From positions 1 through 64,000 of the forward strand of contig SCRL01000089.1 in the NCBI GenBank assembly GCA_004298065.1: a DNA stretch of 64,000 nucleotides. The letters run 5' to 3'. A program made the position numbers and the translations under genes. Each line of letters opens with the position of its first letter. Positions within the stretch are counted from its first letter, which is position 1. Below the pieces are notes generated by a model, which worked only from the letters and a program-made list of their open reading frames with translations, did no database searches and was not told the origin of the DNA. Positions 51,848 to 60,224 of the stretch are shown one piece after another. This stretch comes from Gammaproteobacteria bacterium (GTDB lineage: Bacteria > Pseudomonadota > Gammaproteobacteria > Acidiferrobacterales > Sulfurifustaceae).

Positions 51848-53665
51848 ATGCTACTTAGACTGTCCGTCTCCGGTGCCTTGCACCGCCATTCTGTTTATAT
51901 CCTCCCGGCGATATTAATCATTCTGTCATCCCTGGCTTTTCTGCGTGTCTGGATCGTTCAGGACATCATCTGGGATGACAACTTTTGGGCAGAGGCAATA
52001 TACGAATGTCGGAGCTACGATTGTTTCTTCAATACCGGCTTCCTTGAGATGGTAAGGCCACAGCTTGCCCCCTATGCCTATTTATTATTTTGGCTTTATC
52101 GGGATACAGAGTATTTCTACATATTCTGGCATAGCATCAATACACTGACATCGCTTGCTTCACCGCTATTGCTTTTTTTCTTTCTGAAGAACTTATTTCC
52201 GAAGAAACAGGAACTAGCCTTCTTTTCAGCAGCCGCTTTTGTCGTTTTTCACCTCGACCAGACGCTGGCGTTTGCATCGGCATCGAATTACAGGATAGGT
52301 CTGTTGTTGACGATTCTGTCATTCTTCCTGACCGAACGCGGATTCCAGAGAAATAAAGTGCGAGCAGGTAATCTGGCGGCTGCGGCAATCTGCGCCGTGT
52401 TATCACACTCGGTATTTATCGAAGCCACCCTCACACTCGAAGCGGCAAGAGGATTGGCGATTGCCTATCTGGTTAGGGCACGCCTGACTTGGGCTAGGCC
52501 AGTATGGAAGTGGACATTCAGATACTGGTATTTATTTGTACTTTTGACCTTTCCAATCATTTTGTACAAGCTCCTCTACAAACCGTACGGGATGTACGGC
52601 CATATGTACGGTATTAACCCGCTTTTCTTTCTGGAGTGGCGAACTACCCTGCTGGCGGTGGCGCACTATCTTCAATTTTCCTGGATTGTCATCCTGCACC
52701 AGCTTGACCAGGTTACCGTGACCTCGTGGGTTCTAGGCGCTGTGACCGTCATAGGCACCTATTTTATGTTGTATAAAACAAGAAACCTGCCTGTATTCGA
52801 GAAATTGCGAGGCGAACTGGCAAATTATCCAGCCAGTCAAATCCTGCAATCTGCCTTGCGGTCGGACAAGAAGTTTCTTCTGTTTGGTCTAACGGCCTTT
52901 CTTCCTCCTACTCTTTTTTTTCAGGTCGTCAGTCGACCACCACTTACCAATATGGAAACATACAGCAGCCATGCGGTCATTTCCCAGATGGGGTATGGCG
53001 TGCTTGCCGGTTGGCTGCTCGCGGTGGCCTACAAGGCGTCGATACTGAGAAGCAAGCGCGATCCATGGTTGAAGTATTTCGTGACAGCGCTCTTTGGCGC
53101 GGGTGTGTTTTTTAACAGTGCCACCATCGACCAGTATCTGCAATCGTGGACAGAGCAGACCCGTTTATGGACGGCTTTTACTCAGCGTTTTCCTACTGTT
53201 CCCGATGGAAAGCATTTTATATTTGATGTTCCTCAATTGCCTGCCTTATATTCAGACATGAACAATGCTTATACCTTGGAATTGCAATTAAATCTCCTCT
53301 ATGCAACTTCTATTGCGCCGTCCCCATTTCGCAGGGTCACGGCCGATGAGATCGAGGTGTGGGGTAGCTATACTGCACGCGCTATTTACGATGCCGCGCA
53401 GAGGAATATCAAGCTTGAATATAAGGATATGGTTAATCAACCGATCAGGACGCACACGTTTTTTGGTTATAAAACGATAAAGCCGGAAGATTTCATTTTC
53501 GTGTACTACCGGGACGGCGAGTTGTTGGTCAACCAGGAAATTTCAAGAAAATATCCAAACGTGTGGTATAGAGTTTGGCTGAACAAGTCATTTCCGGATT
53601 TGCCTGCTACGCTTCCATCTTATCCATTACGGTACAAAATGCGTGGGCCGGGAGCAGGCTACTGA
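51848..53665 (+). CDS. Multi-span membrane protein of unknown function (glycosyltransferase-C-like topology)
   Basis: 605 residues. About 10-11 hydrophobic spans fill residues 18-415, then a soluble C-terminal domain of about 180 residues. A DD pair after the first span (IIWDDNFWAEAIYE, about 42-55) resembles the first-loop acidic motif of GT-C glycosyltransferases and oligosaccharyltransferases, but the similarity is topological only. Base composition is lower in GC than in the flanks. It lies next to the convergent PglL/TfpO-like gene and pilA, so a role in surface glycan synthesis is possible. I do not recognise a named family. Confidence 0.7.
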   Translation: MLLRLSVSGALHRHSVYILPAILIILSSLAFLRVWIVQDIIWDDNFWAEAIYECRSYDCFFNTGFLEMVRPQLAPYAYLLFWLYRDTEYFYIFWHSINTLTSLASPLLLFFFLKNLFPKKQELAFFSAAAFVVFHLDQTLAFASASNYRIGLLLTILSFFLTERGFQRNKVRAGNLAAAAICAVLSHSVFIEATLTLEAARGLAIAYLVRARLTWARPVWKWTFRYWYLFVLLTFPIILYKLLYKPYGMYGHMYGINPLFFLEWRTTLLAVAHYLQFSWIVILHQLDQVTVTSWVLGAVTVIGTYFMLYKTRNLPVFEKLRGELANYPASQILQSALRSDKKFLLFGLTAFLPPTLFFQVVSRPPLTNMETYSSHAVISQMGYGVLAGWLLAVAYKASILRSKRDPWLKYFVTALFGAGVFFNSATIDQYLQSWTEQTRLWTAFTQRFPTVPDGKHFIFDVPQLPALYSDMNNAYTLELQLNLLYATSIAPSPFRRVTADEIEVWGSYTARAIYDAAQRNIKLEYKDMVNQPIRTHTFFGYKTIKPEDFIFVYYRDGELLVNQEISRKYPNVWYRVWLNKSFPDLPATLPSYPLRYKMRGPGAGY

Positions 53666-53758
53666 TATTCCCCGGAATGCGAGAAAGGAAGGCGCCTCGG
53701 TGTGCCACACGCAAACGGAGACATCCTAGCGTTGTGCACTGCGATGACTATCCGATGG

Positions 53759-55624
53759 CTATCGCACCGTTTGGCCCGATTTTACATTCTTTATTTGAAG
53801 GGGTGATATATGCCGGGATGTTTCTATTTCGCACTCAAGTCTATTCCCGGCAATCTTATCCGCTTCAGCCCATAAAGACCGGATTTCCTCGGCAGGTGAA
53901 AGTTTCCAGCCGCAAGCATAGCGAGGAAAGTCTGTCTCTGTCGGATAGGCGGCAAAGCCCTTTCTCATAAGGGTCGAAGCCTCGGCCGATTTTCCAGCCA
54001 AGGCCAGATAAATGATCTGGCGGTTAACGTTGTACGAATTGGGACGGTATTGCACAACACGAGTTGTGAGCAGTAGTTGATTTTCAATTTTACTCCTGTC
54101 CGGCGCCTGGTGCTGTGCGATGGATATCTCGGCCCATGGCGTCAAGAGCGGGTTTTTTGATATGGCATGCAACCTTGCCATGACCTGTTGTGGTGTTGCG
54201 GCGGCTAAAAACCGATGTATGTAGCTGAGGTCGTAGACACCTAGCAAGGTGATTATGAGTATCACACCGGATAGAACCAGTGTGGCGCCGGCTGCAAATT
54301 GACCGAGGCCGGGTGTGAACTTAATTTTCAATCCGTCCTCGCTCCCGATCCCGAGCAGGACAGCGGCTATTCCAAGAAAGTAACTATACCAGAGCGGATA
54401 TTCGACGAAGCTATGCAGCAGTAATACCATGGCCAATGCCAGGATCAACCAATGCGATGAGCTCCTCCAGTGCGGTAGCGCCTGCCGCAGCCAGGATGTG
54501 GCGATGATCAGCAGCAAAAGCAGGCCGGCTGCACCGAACTCAGCGAGCACCTGCATTATCAGATTGTGAGAATGATGAAAGAGATTTCCTTGTATTACAC
54601 CGGCAAACTCGGGCAGTGCCTGATAATTGAAGCTGTGCCATCCGTAATTGCCGATTCCAACCCCCAAAAGCGGAGCCTCTAGGAACATCAGCCAGGCTTT
54701 GCAAAACTCGGAAATGCGGGCATCAATGCCTTCAGCAGCATTTCGCTGCCACATAACTTGTATGTCGAAGCCGCTCGTATCGAAACCTAGTGCGTCAAGC
54801 AGCGATTTCAGGCAATCATTAAGAAGTGGCAGAAGAAACTGAAATAGCAAGAATAGCGCAAGCAGCAATCCGGTTGCCTGCAGCGAACGACGGTGAAAGG
54901 CGGTCTTGGCGGCGGAATAGAAAATCAGCGACAAAAGAACACCAGCCACAATATACACGGCAGCCGCGCGGGAGCCCGATGCCGTCAATACGAACGCAAA
55001 TAATGTCATTAATGTTGTTGCAAGCGCGCAGTGAATCCGATCTGTTGCGCGTAAATAGACAAGACCGAAACAGGCGAGCGAGATTTGCGTGGCATAGTGA
55101 TTCCGTTGGCCGATGTTGCCGTAGATGCTGGCCGGTGTTCTCGGGTCGATTATCGGAGCCAATTTGCCGTAGATGTCGAAATATTGCACAAGGCCGAGCA
55201 ATGCATGCGCGATGCCGCCGACGAGGAGCGCCCAGGCGAATATGGAGACAGAGCGTTCAAGCCCGAGCTGTTCCCGTATCCAGGCGCCAAGAACGATCAA
55301 TACCGCTGCCCAAGCGATATAAATTGCCGGCACTAGCGGTTGCGTCGCGTAGGCGTGATCGACAAACAAAGCCTGAACGGCGATCAGAACGACGAACGAA
55401 AACGACCAGACCGCCGAATGAGGAATTCGGAGGTGAAGCCAGAAGATTTTGTGTAAAAACGGAAAACAGGCCGCAACGCCGAGGGCAAAGGCGGCCCATT
55501 CGCTATAGAAAGCGGTCGCCAAGCCGTGATGGGGCAGCATGAACGGGATGACGGCGATGAGTCCCGCTACGACGAGGCTGGTCAGGGCCGCCTTGGTATG
55601 ATTCTGGCTTGAAGAGTTTTCCAT
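53759..55624 (-). CDS. O-antigen ligase-like protein, candidate pilin O-oligosaccharyltransferase (PglL/TfpO type)
   Basis: 621 residues. About 11-12 spans (residues 15-450) with the Wzy_C/O-antigen ligase core: PASIYGNIGQRNHYATQISL, EAPLLGVGIGNYGWHSFNYQ and FHHSHNLIMQVLAEFGAAGLLLLL, where the HxHN motif is typical of PglL and WaaL. A TPR-like soluble tail follows (about 490-620). Its place directly downstream of pilA suggests it glycosylates the pilin. ATG 55624 was chosen because an in-frame codon at 55669 lies before the pilA terminator hairpin and would put the hairpin inside the coding sequence. Expression may depend on read-through from pilA. Confidence 0.82.
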   Translation of the reverse strand: MENSSSQNHTKAALTSLVVAGLIAVIPFMLPHHGLATAFYSEWAAFALGVAACFPFLHKIFWLHLRIPHSAVWSFSFVVLIAVQALFVDHAYATQPLVPAIYIAWAAVLIVLGAWIREQLGLERSVSIFAWALLVGGIAHALLGLVQYFDIYGKLAPIIDPRTPASIYGNIGQRNHYATQISLACFGLVYLRATDRIHCALATTLMTLFAFVLTASGSRAAAVYIVAGVLLSLIFYSAAKTAFHRRSLQATGLLLALFLLFQFLLPLLNDCLKSLLDALGFDTSGFDIQVMWQRNAAEGIDARISEFCKAWLMFLEAPLLGVGIGNYGWHSFNYQALPEFAGVIQGNLFHHSHNLIMQVLAEFGAAGLLLLLIIATSWLRQALPHWRSSSHWLILALAMVLLLHSFVEYPLWYSYFLGIAAVLLGIGSEDGLKIKFTPGLGQFAAGATLVLSGVILIITLLGVYDLSYIHRFLAAATPQQVMARLHAISKNPLLTPWAEISIAQHQAPDRSKIENQLLLTTRVVQYRPNSYNVNRQIIYLALAGKSAEASTLMRKGFAAYPTETDFPRYACGWKLSPAEEIRSLWAEADKIAGNRLECEIETSRHISPLQIKNVKSGQTVR

Positions 55625-55633
55625 CCTGAAAAA

Positions 55634-55661
55634 ACAAAGCCCGCTCTTCGGAGCGGGCTTC
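55634..55661 (-). terminator. Rho-independent terminator after pilA
   Basis: Minus strand: AAGCCCGCTC and GAGCGGGCTT pair around CGAA, followed by TGTTTTTTC. It lies about 40 bases beyond the pilA stop and just ahead of the chosen oligosaccharyltransferase start. Partial read-through would set the pilin:transferase ratio. Confidence 0.88.
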
Positions 55662-55701
55662 AAGTTCATTAAGATGATGTAATTCGAGTTCTTCTATCCG
55701 A

Positions 55702-56154
55702 TTACCGTTTGGGTAAATATTTCGAAGACACGTTACCGGTTACAGCCCATGTGAATCCGGTATCCGCACAGGTGCCGACATAGTCTACATATTGGCCGGA
55801 GGTTACCGCGTTTCCAATCGAATTGTAGACGATTCGGACGGTTGCAGCCGAGACTGTCGGGACTCCCGAAATGGAGACGTTATTCGGATACTGCCAAGAG
55901 CTATTCGATAACGTAGTCGTGGTGCTCGCCGCAACGAGGCCAAGCGAGAACAAAGAGGCACTAGCAAGATTGCCCTCGCTGCACGCAACCCCTACGGCGG
56001 TCATTAATGGTGCCGCAACCGCCGGCCCCTCGCTGACCTTGGCTTTGACGGTGTAATCCTGATACGCCGGAATCGCAATGGCCGCCAGAATGCCGATGAT
56101 CGCGACGACGATCATCAGTTCGATCAGGGTGAAGCCTTGCTGCACTTTCTTCAT
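55702..56154 (-). CDS. pilA: Type IV major pilin
   Basis: 150 residues. The prepilin leader MKKVQQG is cut before Phe8 ([19 protein letters not shown]). The methylated N-terminus and Glu5 of the mature protein are conserved, and the hydrophobic helix runs to about residue 32. The globular domain has two cysteines (VACSEGN and VGTCADTG) that could form the pilin disulfide, although the loop they enclose is long for a type IVa D-loop. AAGGAGG lies eight bases before the ATG. PilSR lie upstream in the same direction, and a sigma-54-like promoter is seen at 56382-56397. Confidence 0.95.
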   Translation of the reverse strand: MKKVQQGFTLIELMIVVAIIGILAAIAIPAYQDYTVKAKVSEGPAVAAPLMTAVGVACSEGNLASASLFSLGLVAASTTTTLSNSSWQYPNNVSISGVPTVSAATVRIVYNSIGNAVTSGQYVDYVGTCADTGFTWAVTGNVSSKYLPKR

Positions 56155-56381
56155 CGTAAAGCCTCCTTTTAGGATTTGATTTTTAAATTAAATTTAATCG
56201 AGGCTGGCTCGGAAAAGACCGTCCCTAAACACCGACGGCTCCCTGCATGTACCCGGCATGCCTTCCCGGGCCGATGCTTTCCGAGACATCCTTTCCAGCT
56301 ACAGAATTAGCAGGGCAGACATTGTTGTCAAACACACGACCGATTCCGGTTTTTATAGCGCCTATCCTCTGGGAAAAAATA

Positions 56382-56397
56382 TGCACAAAATATGCCA
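56382..56397 (-). promoter_or_regulatory. Candidate sigma-54 promoter for pilA
   Basis: On the minus strand TGGCATATTTTGTGCA keeps the invariant GG and GC at the required spacing (consensus TGGCACG-N4-TTGCW). It lies about 230 bases before the pilA ATG, so the leader would be over 200 bases. The rest of the pilA/pilR gap (56155-56591, 437 bases) is AT-rich, has one GC palindrome near 56250-56270, and holds no gene. Confidence 0.55.
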
Positions 56398-56591
56398 CTG
56401 TTTTGTATGAAAATATTTTTTGAAAGCCAATATAGGGCATTGAAGGGAAAAGAGTTTTTAAAAATCAGAATTTTCTGTTTACCCTGAATTTTTCAGAAAG
56501 ACGCATTCGATTGACGCAATTCGTCATACAAGGACGAATTGCGGCGTTCCCCGTAACGTCAAAAGAGCTAAATGAACCGACGGACGGTGTG

Positions 56592-57956
56592 TTATTCAAT
56601 GCCGAGTTTTTCCAGCTTGTAACGTAACGCGCGAAAGCTGATGCCAAGCAGCTTGGCGGCGGCGGTCTTGTTCTGGTTGGCCTGCGCCAGCGCCTTTTCG
56701 ATTGCGCCGCGCTCGATGCGTTCCAGATAGTCGTCGAGCGACTCGTCGGCGGAGAACGTTACGTTTGTGGCCCCGGACGTTTCGGCCGCGGGCAGTTGCA
56801 GGTCCTGCTCGGCGATCTCCTGACCGTTGCACAAAGTTAGTGCACGTTCGAGGATGTTCTCCAGCTCGCGCACGTTGCCCGGGAAGGGGTAGCGCTTGAG
56901 CGCGGCCATGGCGCCTTCCGTCAGGTGGGGCGGTTTCATGCCGAGGCCGGCAGCGAGACGGGCGCAGAACTGCTCCGCGAGGAGCGGGATGTCCTCGGCG
57001 CGCTCGCGCAGGTTTGGCATCGGCAGCTCGATAACGTTGAGGCGGTAATAAAGGTCCTGGCGGAACCGGCCGCTGGCGACGAGCTCGTGCAGGTTCTTGT
57101 GAGTGGCGGAGAGGATGCGCACATCCACCTTGATTTCCGCCTGGGTGCCGACCGGGCGGATGGATTTTTCCTGGATCGCGCGCAGCAGTTTCACCTGCAT
57201 GGCGAGCGGCAGGTCGCCGACTTCGTCGAGGAACAGCGTGCCGCCGTTGGCGGCCTTGAACAGCCCTTCCTTGTCCTGCACCGCGCCGGTAAAGCTGCCC
57301 TTTTTGTGGCCGAAGAACTCGCTTTCCATCAGGCTCTCCGGAATCGCGCCGCAGTTGACGGGCACGAACGGCTTGTCGGCGCGTGGGCCGAGCTCGTGAA
57401 TGAGCCGCGCGGCGAGTTCCTTGCCCGTGCCGGATTCCCCGCTGATGTAGACCGGGGCCTGGCCGCGAGCCAGCTTCTCGACCATGACCCGCACCCGCTC
57501 GACAGCAGGCGACTGACCGAGCATCTTGCGGCTGACGACCGAGGCCTCGGCCCGCGCGGGGGCAATGACACTGCCCGCCGGCCGCGGGACCTTCAGGGCC
57601 GAGCGCACGATGTTGCGCAGGTCGTTGAGGTCGAGCGGCTTGGAGACAAAGTCGAATGCGCCGGCTTTGAGCGCGGCGACGGCGGTTTCCATGTTGCCGA
57701 AAGCGGTGATGACCGCCACCGGGATCTGGGAATACTTTTCCTGGATATGCTTGATGAGGTCGATACCATTGCCGTCCGGCAGGCGCATGTCGGTCAGGCA
57801 CAGGTCGAAGCGGAATTGATCGAGCAGGTGCCGCGCCTCCTCGAGATTGGAGGCCGATCGTGTTTCGAGATTCATACGCCCGAGCGTGAGTTCGAGCACC
57901 TCGCGGATGTCAGGCTCGTCGTCGACGACAAGAACCTGGTTCTTGACCGCGCTCAT
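56592..57956 (-). CDS. pilR: NtrC-family response regulator PilR
   Basis: 454 residues: receiver (about 7-120; phosphoacceptor Asp in FDLCLTDMRLPDGNG), sigma-54 AAA+ domain (about 146-370; Walker A GESGTGKE, the sigma-54 contact loop GSFTGA, Walker B GGTLFLDEVGDLP), and a C-terminal Fis-type helix-turn-helix (about 415-452; KTAAAKLLGISFRALRYKLEKL). It activates sigma-54 RNA polymerase, classically at pilA, whose candidate promoter lies about 200 bases downstream on the same strand. ATG overlaps pilS by four bases. Confidence 0.95.
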   Translation of the reverse strand: MSAVKNQVLVVDDEPDIREVLELTLGRMNLETRSASNLEEARHLLDQFRFDLCLTDMRLPDGNGIDLIKHIQEKYSQIPVAVITAFGNMETAVAALKAGAFDFVSKPLDLNDLRNIVRSALKVPRPAGSVIAPARAEASVVSRKMLGQSPAVERVRVMVEKLARGQAPVYISGESGTGKELAARLIHELGPRADKPFVPVNCGAIPESLMESEFFGHKKGSFTGAVQDKEGLFKAANGGTLFLDEVGDLPLAMQVKLLRAIQEKSIRPVGTQAEIKVDVRILSATHKNLHELVASGRFRQDLYYRLNVIELPMPNLRERAEDIPLLAEQFCARLAAGLGMKPPHLTEGAMAALKRYPFPGNVRELENILERALTLCNGQEIAEQDLQLPAAETSGATNVTFSADESLDDYLERIERGAIEKALAQANQNKTAAAKLLGISFRALRYKLEKLGIE

Positions 57957-59605
57957 GCTGTCTCAGCCTCAAGGCAGTCTTCGGGTCGGGAGAAAATCAC
58001 GCGGAAACGGCTGCCAACCTTGCCCTCGCCGGGATGGTAATCGAGCGTGGCGCCGTTGCCTTCGCACAGCTCGCGCGCGATGTACAGGCCAAGTCCCGTG
58101 CCCTTCGGCGTGGTGGTGAAAAACGGGTCGAAGATGAAATCCACGATTTCCGGCGCCACGCCCGTGCCCCAATCGATGACGTCGAGATACGGATGCTGTT
58201 CGGTAGTGAGCCCTGTTTCCAGTTTGATCAGCGGTGTGCCGGTGAAGGGCGGGCTATGGCGCAGCGCGTTCTGGCACAGGTTGCTCACCACCTGATGCAA
58301 CTGTTCCGGGTCTATGCAGATTTCGATGCTGTTGACGGCTGCAAGTGTAAAGGCATCGCGTGAGATCTGGATCGTATCGGCGTACTGGTGGGCGAACTCC
58401 TGCAGCCAGGGGTTGAGCGCAAAGCGGGCGGGATTCACGTGGTCGCGCCGGCTGAGCTGGGTCACGTTCTCGACGATGACGTTCATGCGCCGGCTCTGGT
58501 CCTGGATGATCTTGGTTAGCTTGCGCTCTTCGGCGTTCTGTTCCGACGCTTCGCCCAGCAGTTGTGCGGCGTTGCTGATGGCGCCGAGCGGATTGCGGAT
58601 TTCGTGCGCGATCGATGCCGTCAGGCGCGCAAGCGACGCCATTTTCATCTGCTGTGCCTGCTGTTTGAGGATGGCCATGTCCTCGAGGAACATGAGCGTC
58701 CCGGCCCCGGTGTCCTCACCGAGGGGCAGGAAGCGCGGGAGCAGCTGGTAGCCGGCGCCCGTGGCAACGGTAACACGGCCTCGCAGACGGCGTCCCTCGC
58801 CAAGCCAGCGGAACAGATGTACGGCGAGATCGGGAGCCACGGCCGACAATGCCGGCAATTTCGCCGGCAGCGGCGTGAGGCCCAGGAATTTTTGCGCCGT
58901 CTGGTTGAGCAGACGGATATTGCCGTCGCTGTCGCACACCAGCACGCCGAGCTGCAGCCGCTGGATAATCAGCTCGTTAAGTTGCGTGAGATTGGCGAGG
59001 TCTACGCCGCGGCGCTCGGCCAGGACTTCGGTGGCGCGCAGGCGGCTCGCCAGCGTGTAACCCAGAAACGCCGTGGCGAAGAATCCAACGCCGAGCATGC
59101 CGACCTGGGGATAGCCGGCGACGAGGTTCGCCGCCACGGTGTCTTTGTTTGTCAGGTAGTCCCAGGAGTGCTCGAGGATGACAGCGATGGCGGCAAGGGC
59201 GGCATACAAGATGGTGATGCGGCGCGCCTGCATGAGACTTGCGCCCGCGACGGCAATGATGAGCAGCATGCCGAGGCCGCTGGACAGCCCCCCGCTTGCA
59301 TGCACAAGTATGGTCAGCAGCACGATATCCGCGAAGGCAGACACGACCGCGTGGGTTTCGAAGTCAAAATGTCGCTCACGGATCGTGAACCAGGTGGTGG
59401 TGGCCATCACGGCATAGAGCAGGCTTGCGTAGCGGAACAGGTCGAGCGAACGCTCGCCGAAAGGGGGAAGGACAGGCGCCAGAAAGCCGATGCCGACCGC
59501 CGCCAGCGCGATCGCCAGACGGTAATAATTGAAATAGCCGAGGAGTTTCCAGTTCTCGGTTTCTACCACCGCCTGACTCTCTGCCCGACTCATCCCGGTT
59601 TTCAT
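57953..59605 (-). CDS. pilS: Sensor histidine kinase PilS
   Basis: 550 residues. About six N-terminal spans (residues 25-195), a PAS domain (about 225-320; LGVLVCDSDGNIRLLNQTAQKFLG), DHp with the phosphorylated His in TASIAHEIRNPLGAIS, and HATPase (N box NLCQNALRHS, then DWGTGVAPE and GTGLGLYIARELCEGN). It phosphorylates PilR. The start at 59605 (MKTGMSRAESQ) has GAGGGA upstream; an in-frame ATG at 59593 is possible, and the frame stays open far upstream through hairpins and the next gene. Confidence 0.93.
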   Translation of the reverse strand: MKTGMSRAESQAVVETENWKLLGYFNYYRLAIALAAVGIGFLAPVLPPFGERSLDLFRYASLLYAVMATTTWFTIRERHFDFETHAVVSAFADIVLLTILVHASGGLSSGLGMLLIIAVAGASLMQARRITILYAALAAIAVILEHSWDYLTNKDTVAANLVAGYPQVGMLGVGFFATAFLGYTLASRLRATEVLAERRGVDLANLTQLNELIIQRLQLGVLVCDSDGNIRLLNQTAQKFLGLTPLPAKLPALSAVAPDLAVHLFRWLGEGRRLRGRVTVATGAGYQLLPRFLPLGEDTGAGTLMFLEDMAILKQQAQQMKMASLARLTASIAHEIRNPLGAISNAAQLLGEASEQNAEERKLTKIIQDQSRRMNVIVENVTQLSRRDHVNPARFALNPWLQEFAHQYADTIQISRDAFTLAAVNSIEICIDPEQLHQVVSNLCQNALRHSPPFTGTPLIKLETGLTTEQHPYLDVIDWGTGVAPEIVDFIFDPFFTTTPKGTGLGLYIARELCEGNGATLDYHPGEGKVGSRFRVIFSRPEDCLEAETA

Positions 59606-59675
59606 CGTCGTTTCGTCCCTCGCTGATGCTGAAATCATATCTTGTTGAAGTAGCACAGTTCCGGGCAGGGGGCAA

Positions 59676-59722
59676 AATTTCGTCAGGAACGAAATTTGGC
59701 GCGCTTTAGCGCGCCCCAGAAG
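59676..59722. repeat. Two adjacent hairpins upstream of pilS
   Basis: AAATTTCG...CGAAATTT (about 59674-59697) and GGCGCGC-TTTA-GCGCGCC (about 59699-59716) stand in tandem between the PP0621-like gene and pilS. They may attenuate transcription between the two, but no T run makes a classical terminator. Confidence 0.5.
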
Positions 59723-59756
59723 GGCGAGCCATAGGGGATGTGGCGAGCCAAAATAG

Positions 59757-59993
59757 CTAGCCGGATTCGCCCGACCGGCGGTGCGCCTCGCAGCAATAAG
59801 TTCGATTGCCGACGCGCACGGCTTCGGATTCGGGGACATGGGTGCCGCACAAGGCGCACGCCACCATGTGCGCCGGGGCGGGAGATGATGTGTCGCCATC
59901 AGGTCGCTGATGGCGGCGCAGCGCACGGCGGACGAAATGCAGGACCAGCCAGAGCGCGGCGAGGAGGATAAGGATGCGAATCAGCTGGCCCAT
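59757..59993 (-). CDS. PP0621 family small membrane-anchored zinc-ribbon protein
   Basis: 78 residues. One N-terminal span (LIRILILLAALWLVLHFV, about 4-21), a basic stretch, then a zinc-ribbon-like C-terminus with CALCGTHVPESEAV and YCCEAHRR. This is the PP0621 family pattern. Function unknown. ATG at 59993 with GGGA upstream was preferred over a longer in-frame start at 60065. It sits upstream of pilSR on the same strand, as in several gammaproteobacteria. Confidence 0.8.
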   Translation of the reverse strand: MGQLIRILILLAALWLVLHFVRRALRRHQRPDGDTSSPAPAHMVACALCGTHVPESEAVRVGNRTYCCEAHRRSGESG

Positions 59994-60015
59994 CGGATTC
60001 CCAACCATTGTATTA

Positions 60016-60031
60016 TGGTCGGGGTGAGAGG
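60016..60031 (-). repeat. Duplicate of the tRNA-Pro 3' end
   Basis: TGGTCGGGGTGAGAGG recurs exactly at 60136-60151, where it is the 3' end of tRNA-Pro. About 104 bases with two hairpins separate the copies (CGAAATGTCC / GGACATTTCG and CCTCGCG / CGCGAGG). Such duplication of a tRNA end is seen at integration sites. Confidence 0.55.
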
Positions 60032-60135
60032 GTGAGGTGGCCGTTTCGAAATGTCCAGCGGACATTTCGGGTTACCGAACGCCTCGCGCGCGGGACACGC
60101 GAGGCCGGGAATCCGAATCACCCCAGCATGGATGG

Positions 60136-60212
60136 TGGTCGGGGTGAGAGGATTTGAACCTCCGGCCCCTTGCTCCCGAAGCAAGTGCTCTACCAGGCTG
60201 AGCTACACCCCG
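60136..60212 (-). tRNA. tRNA-Pro (anticodon CGG)
   Basis: 77 bases with encoded CCA. Acceptor stem CGGGGTG / CACCCCG, anticodon stem CTTGC/GCAAG with loop TTCGGGA (anticodon CGG), T-arm GGTTCAAATCC. It reads CCG codons. It begins 12 bases after the ispB stop and is probably co-transcribed with it. Confidence 0.97.
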
Positions 60213-60224
60213 AAGACGTGACTG

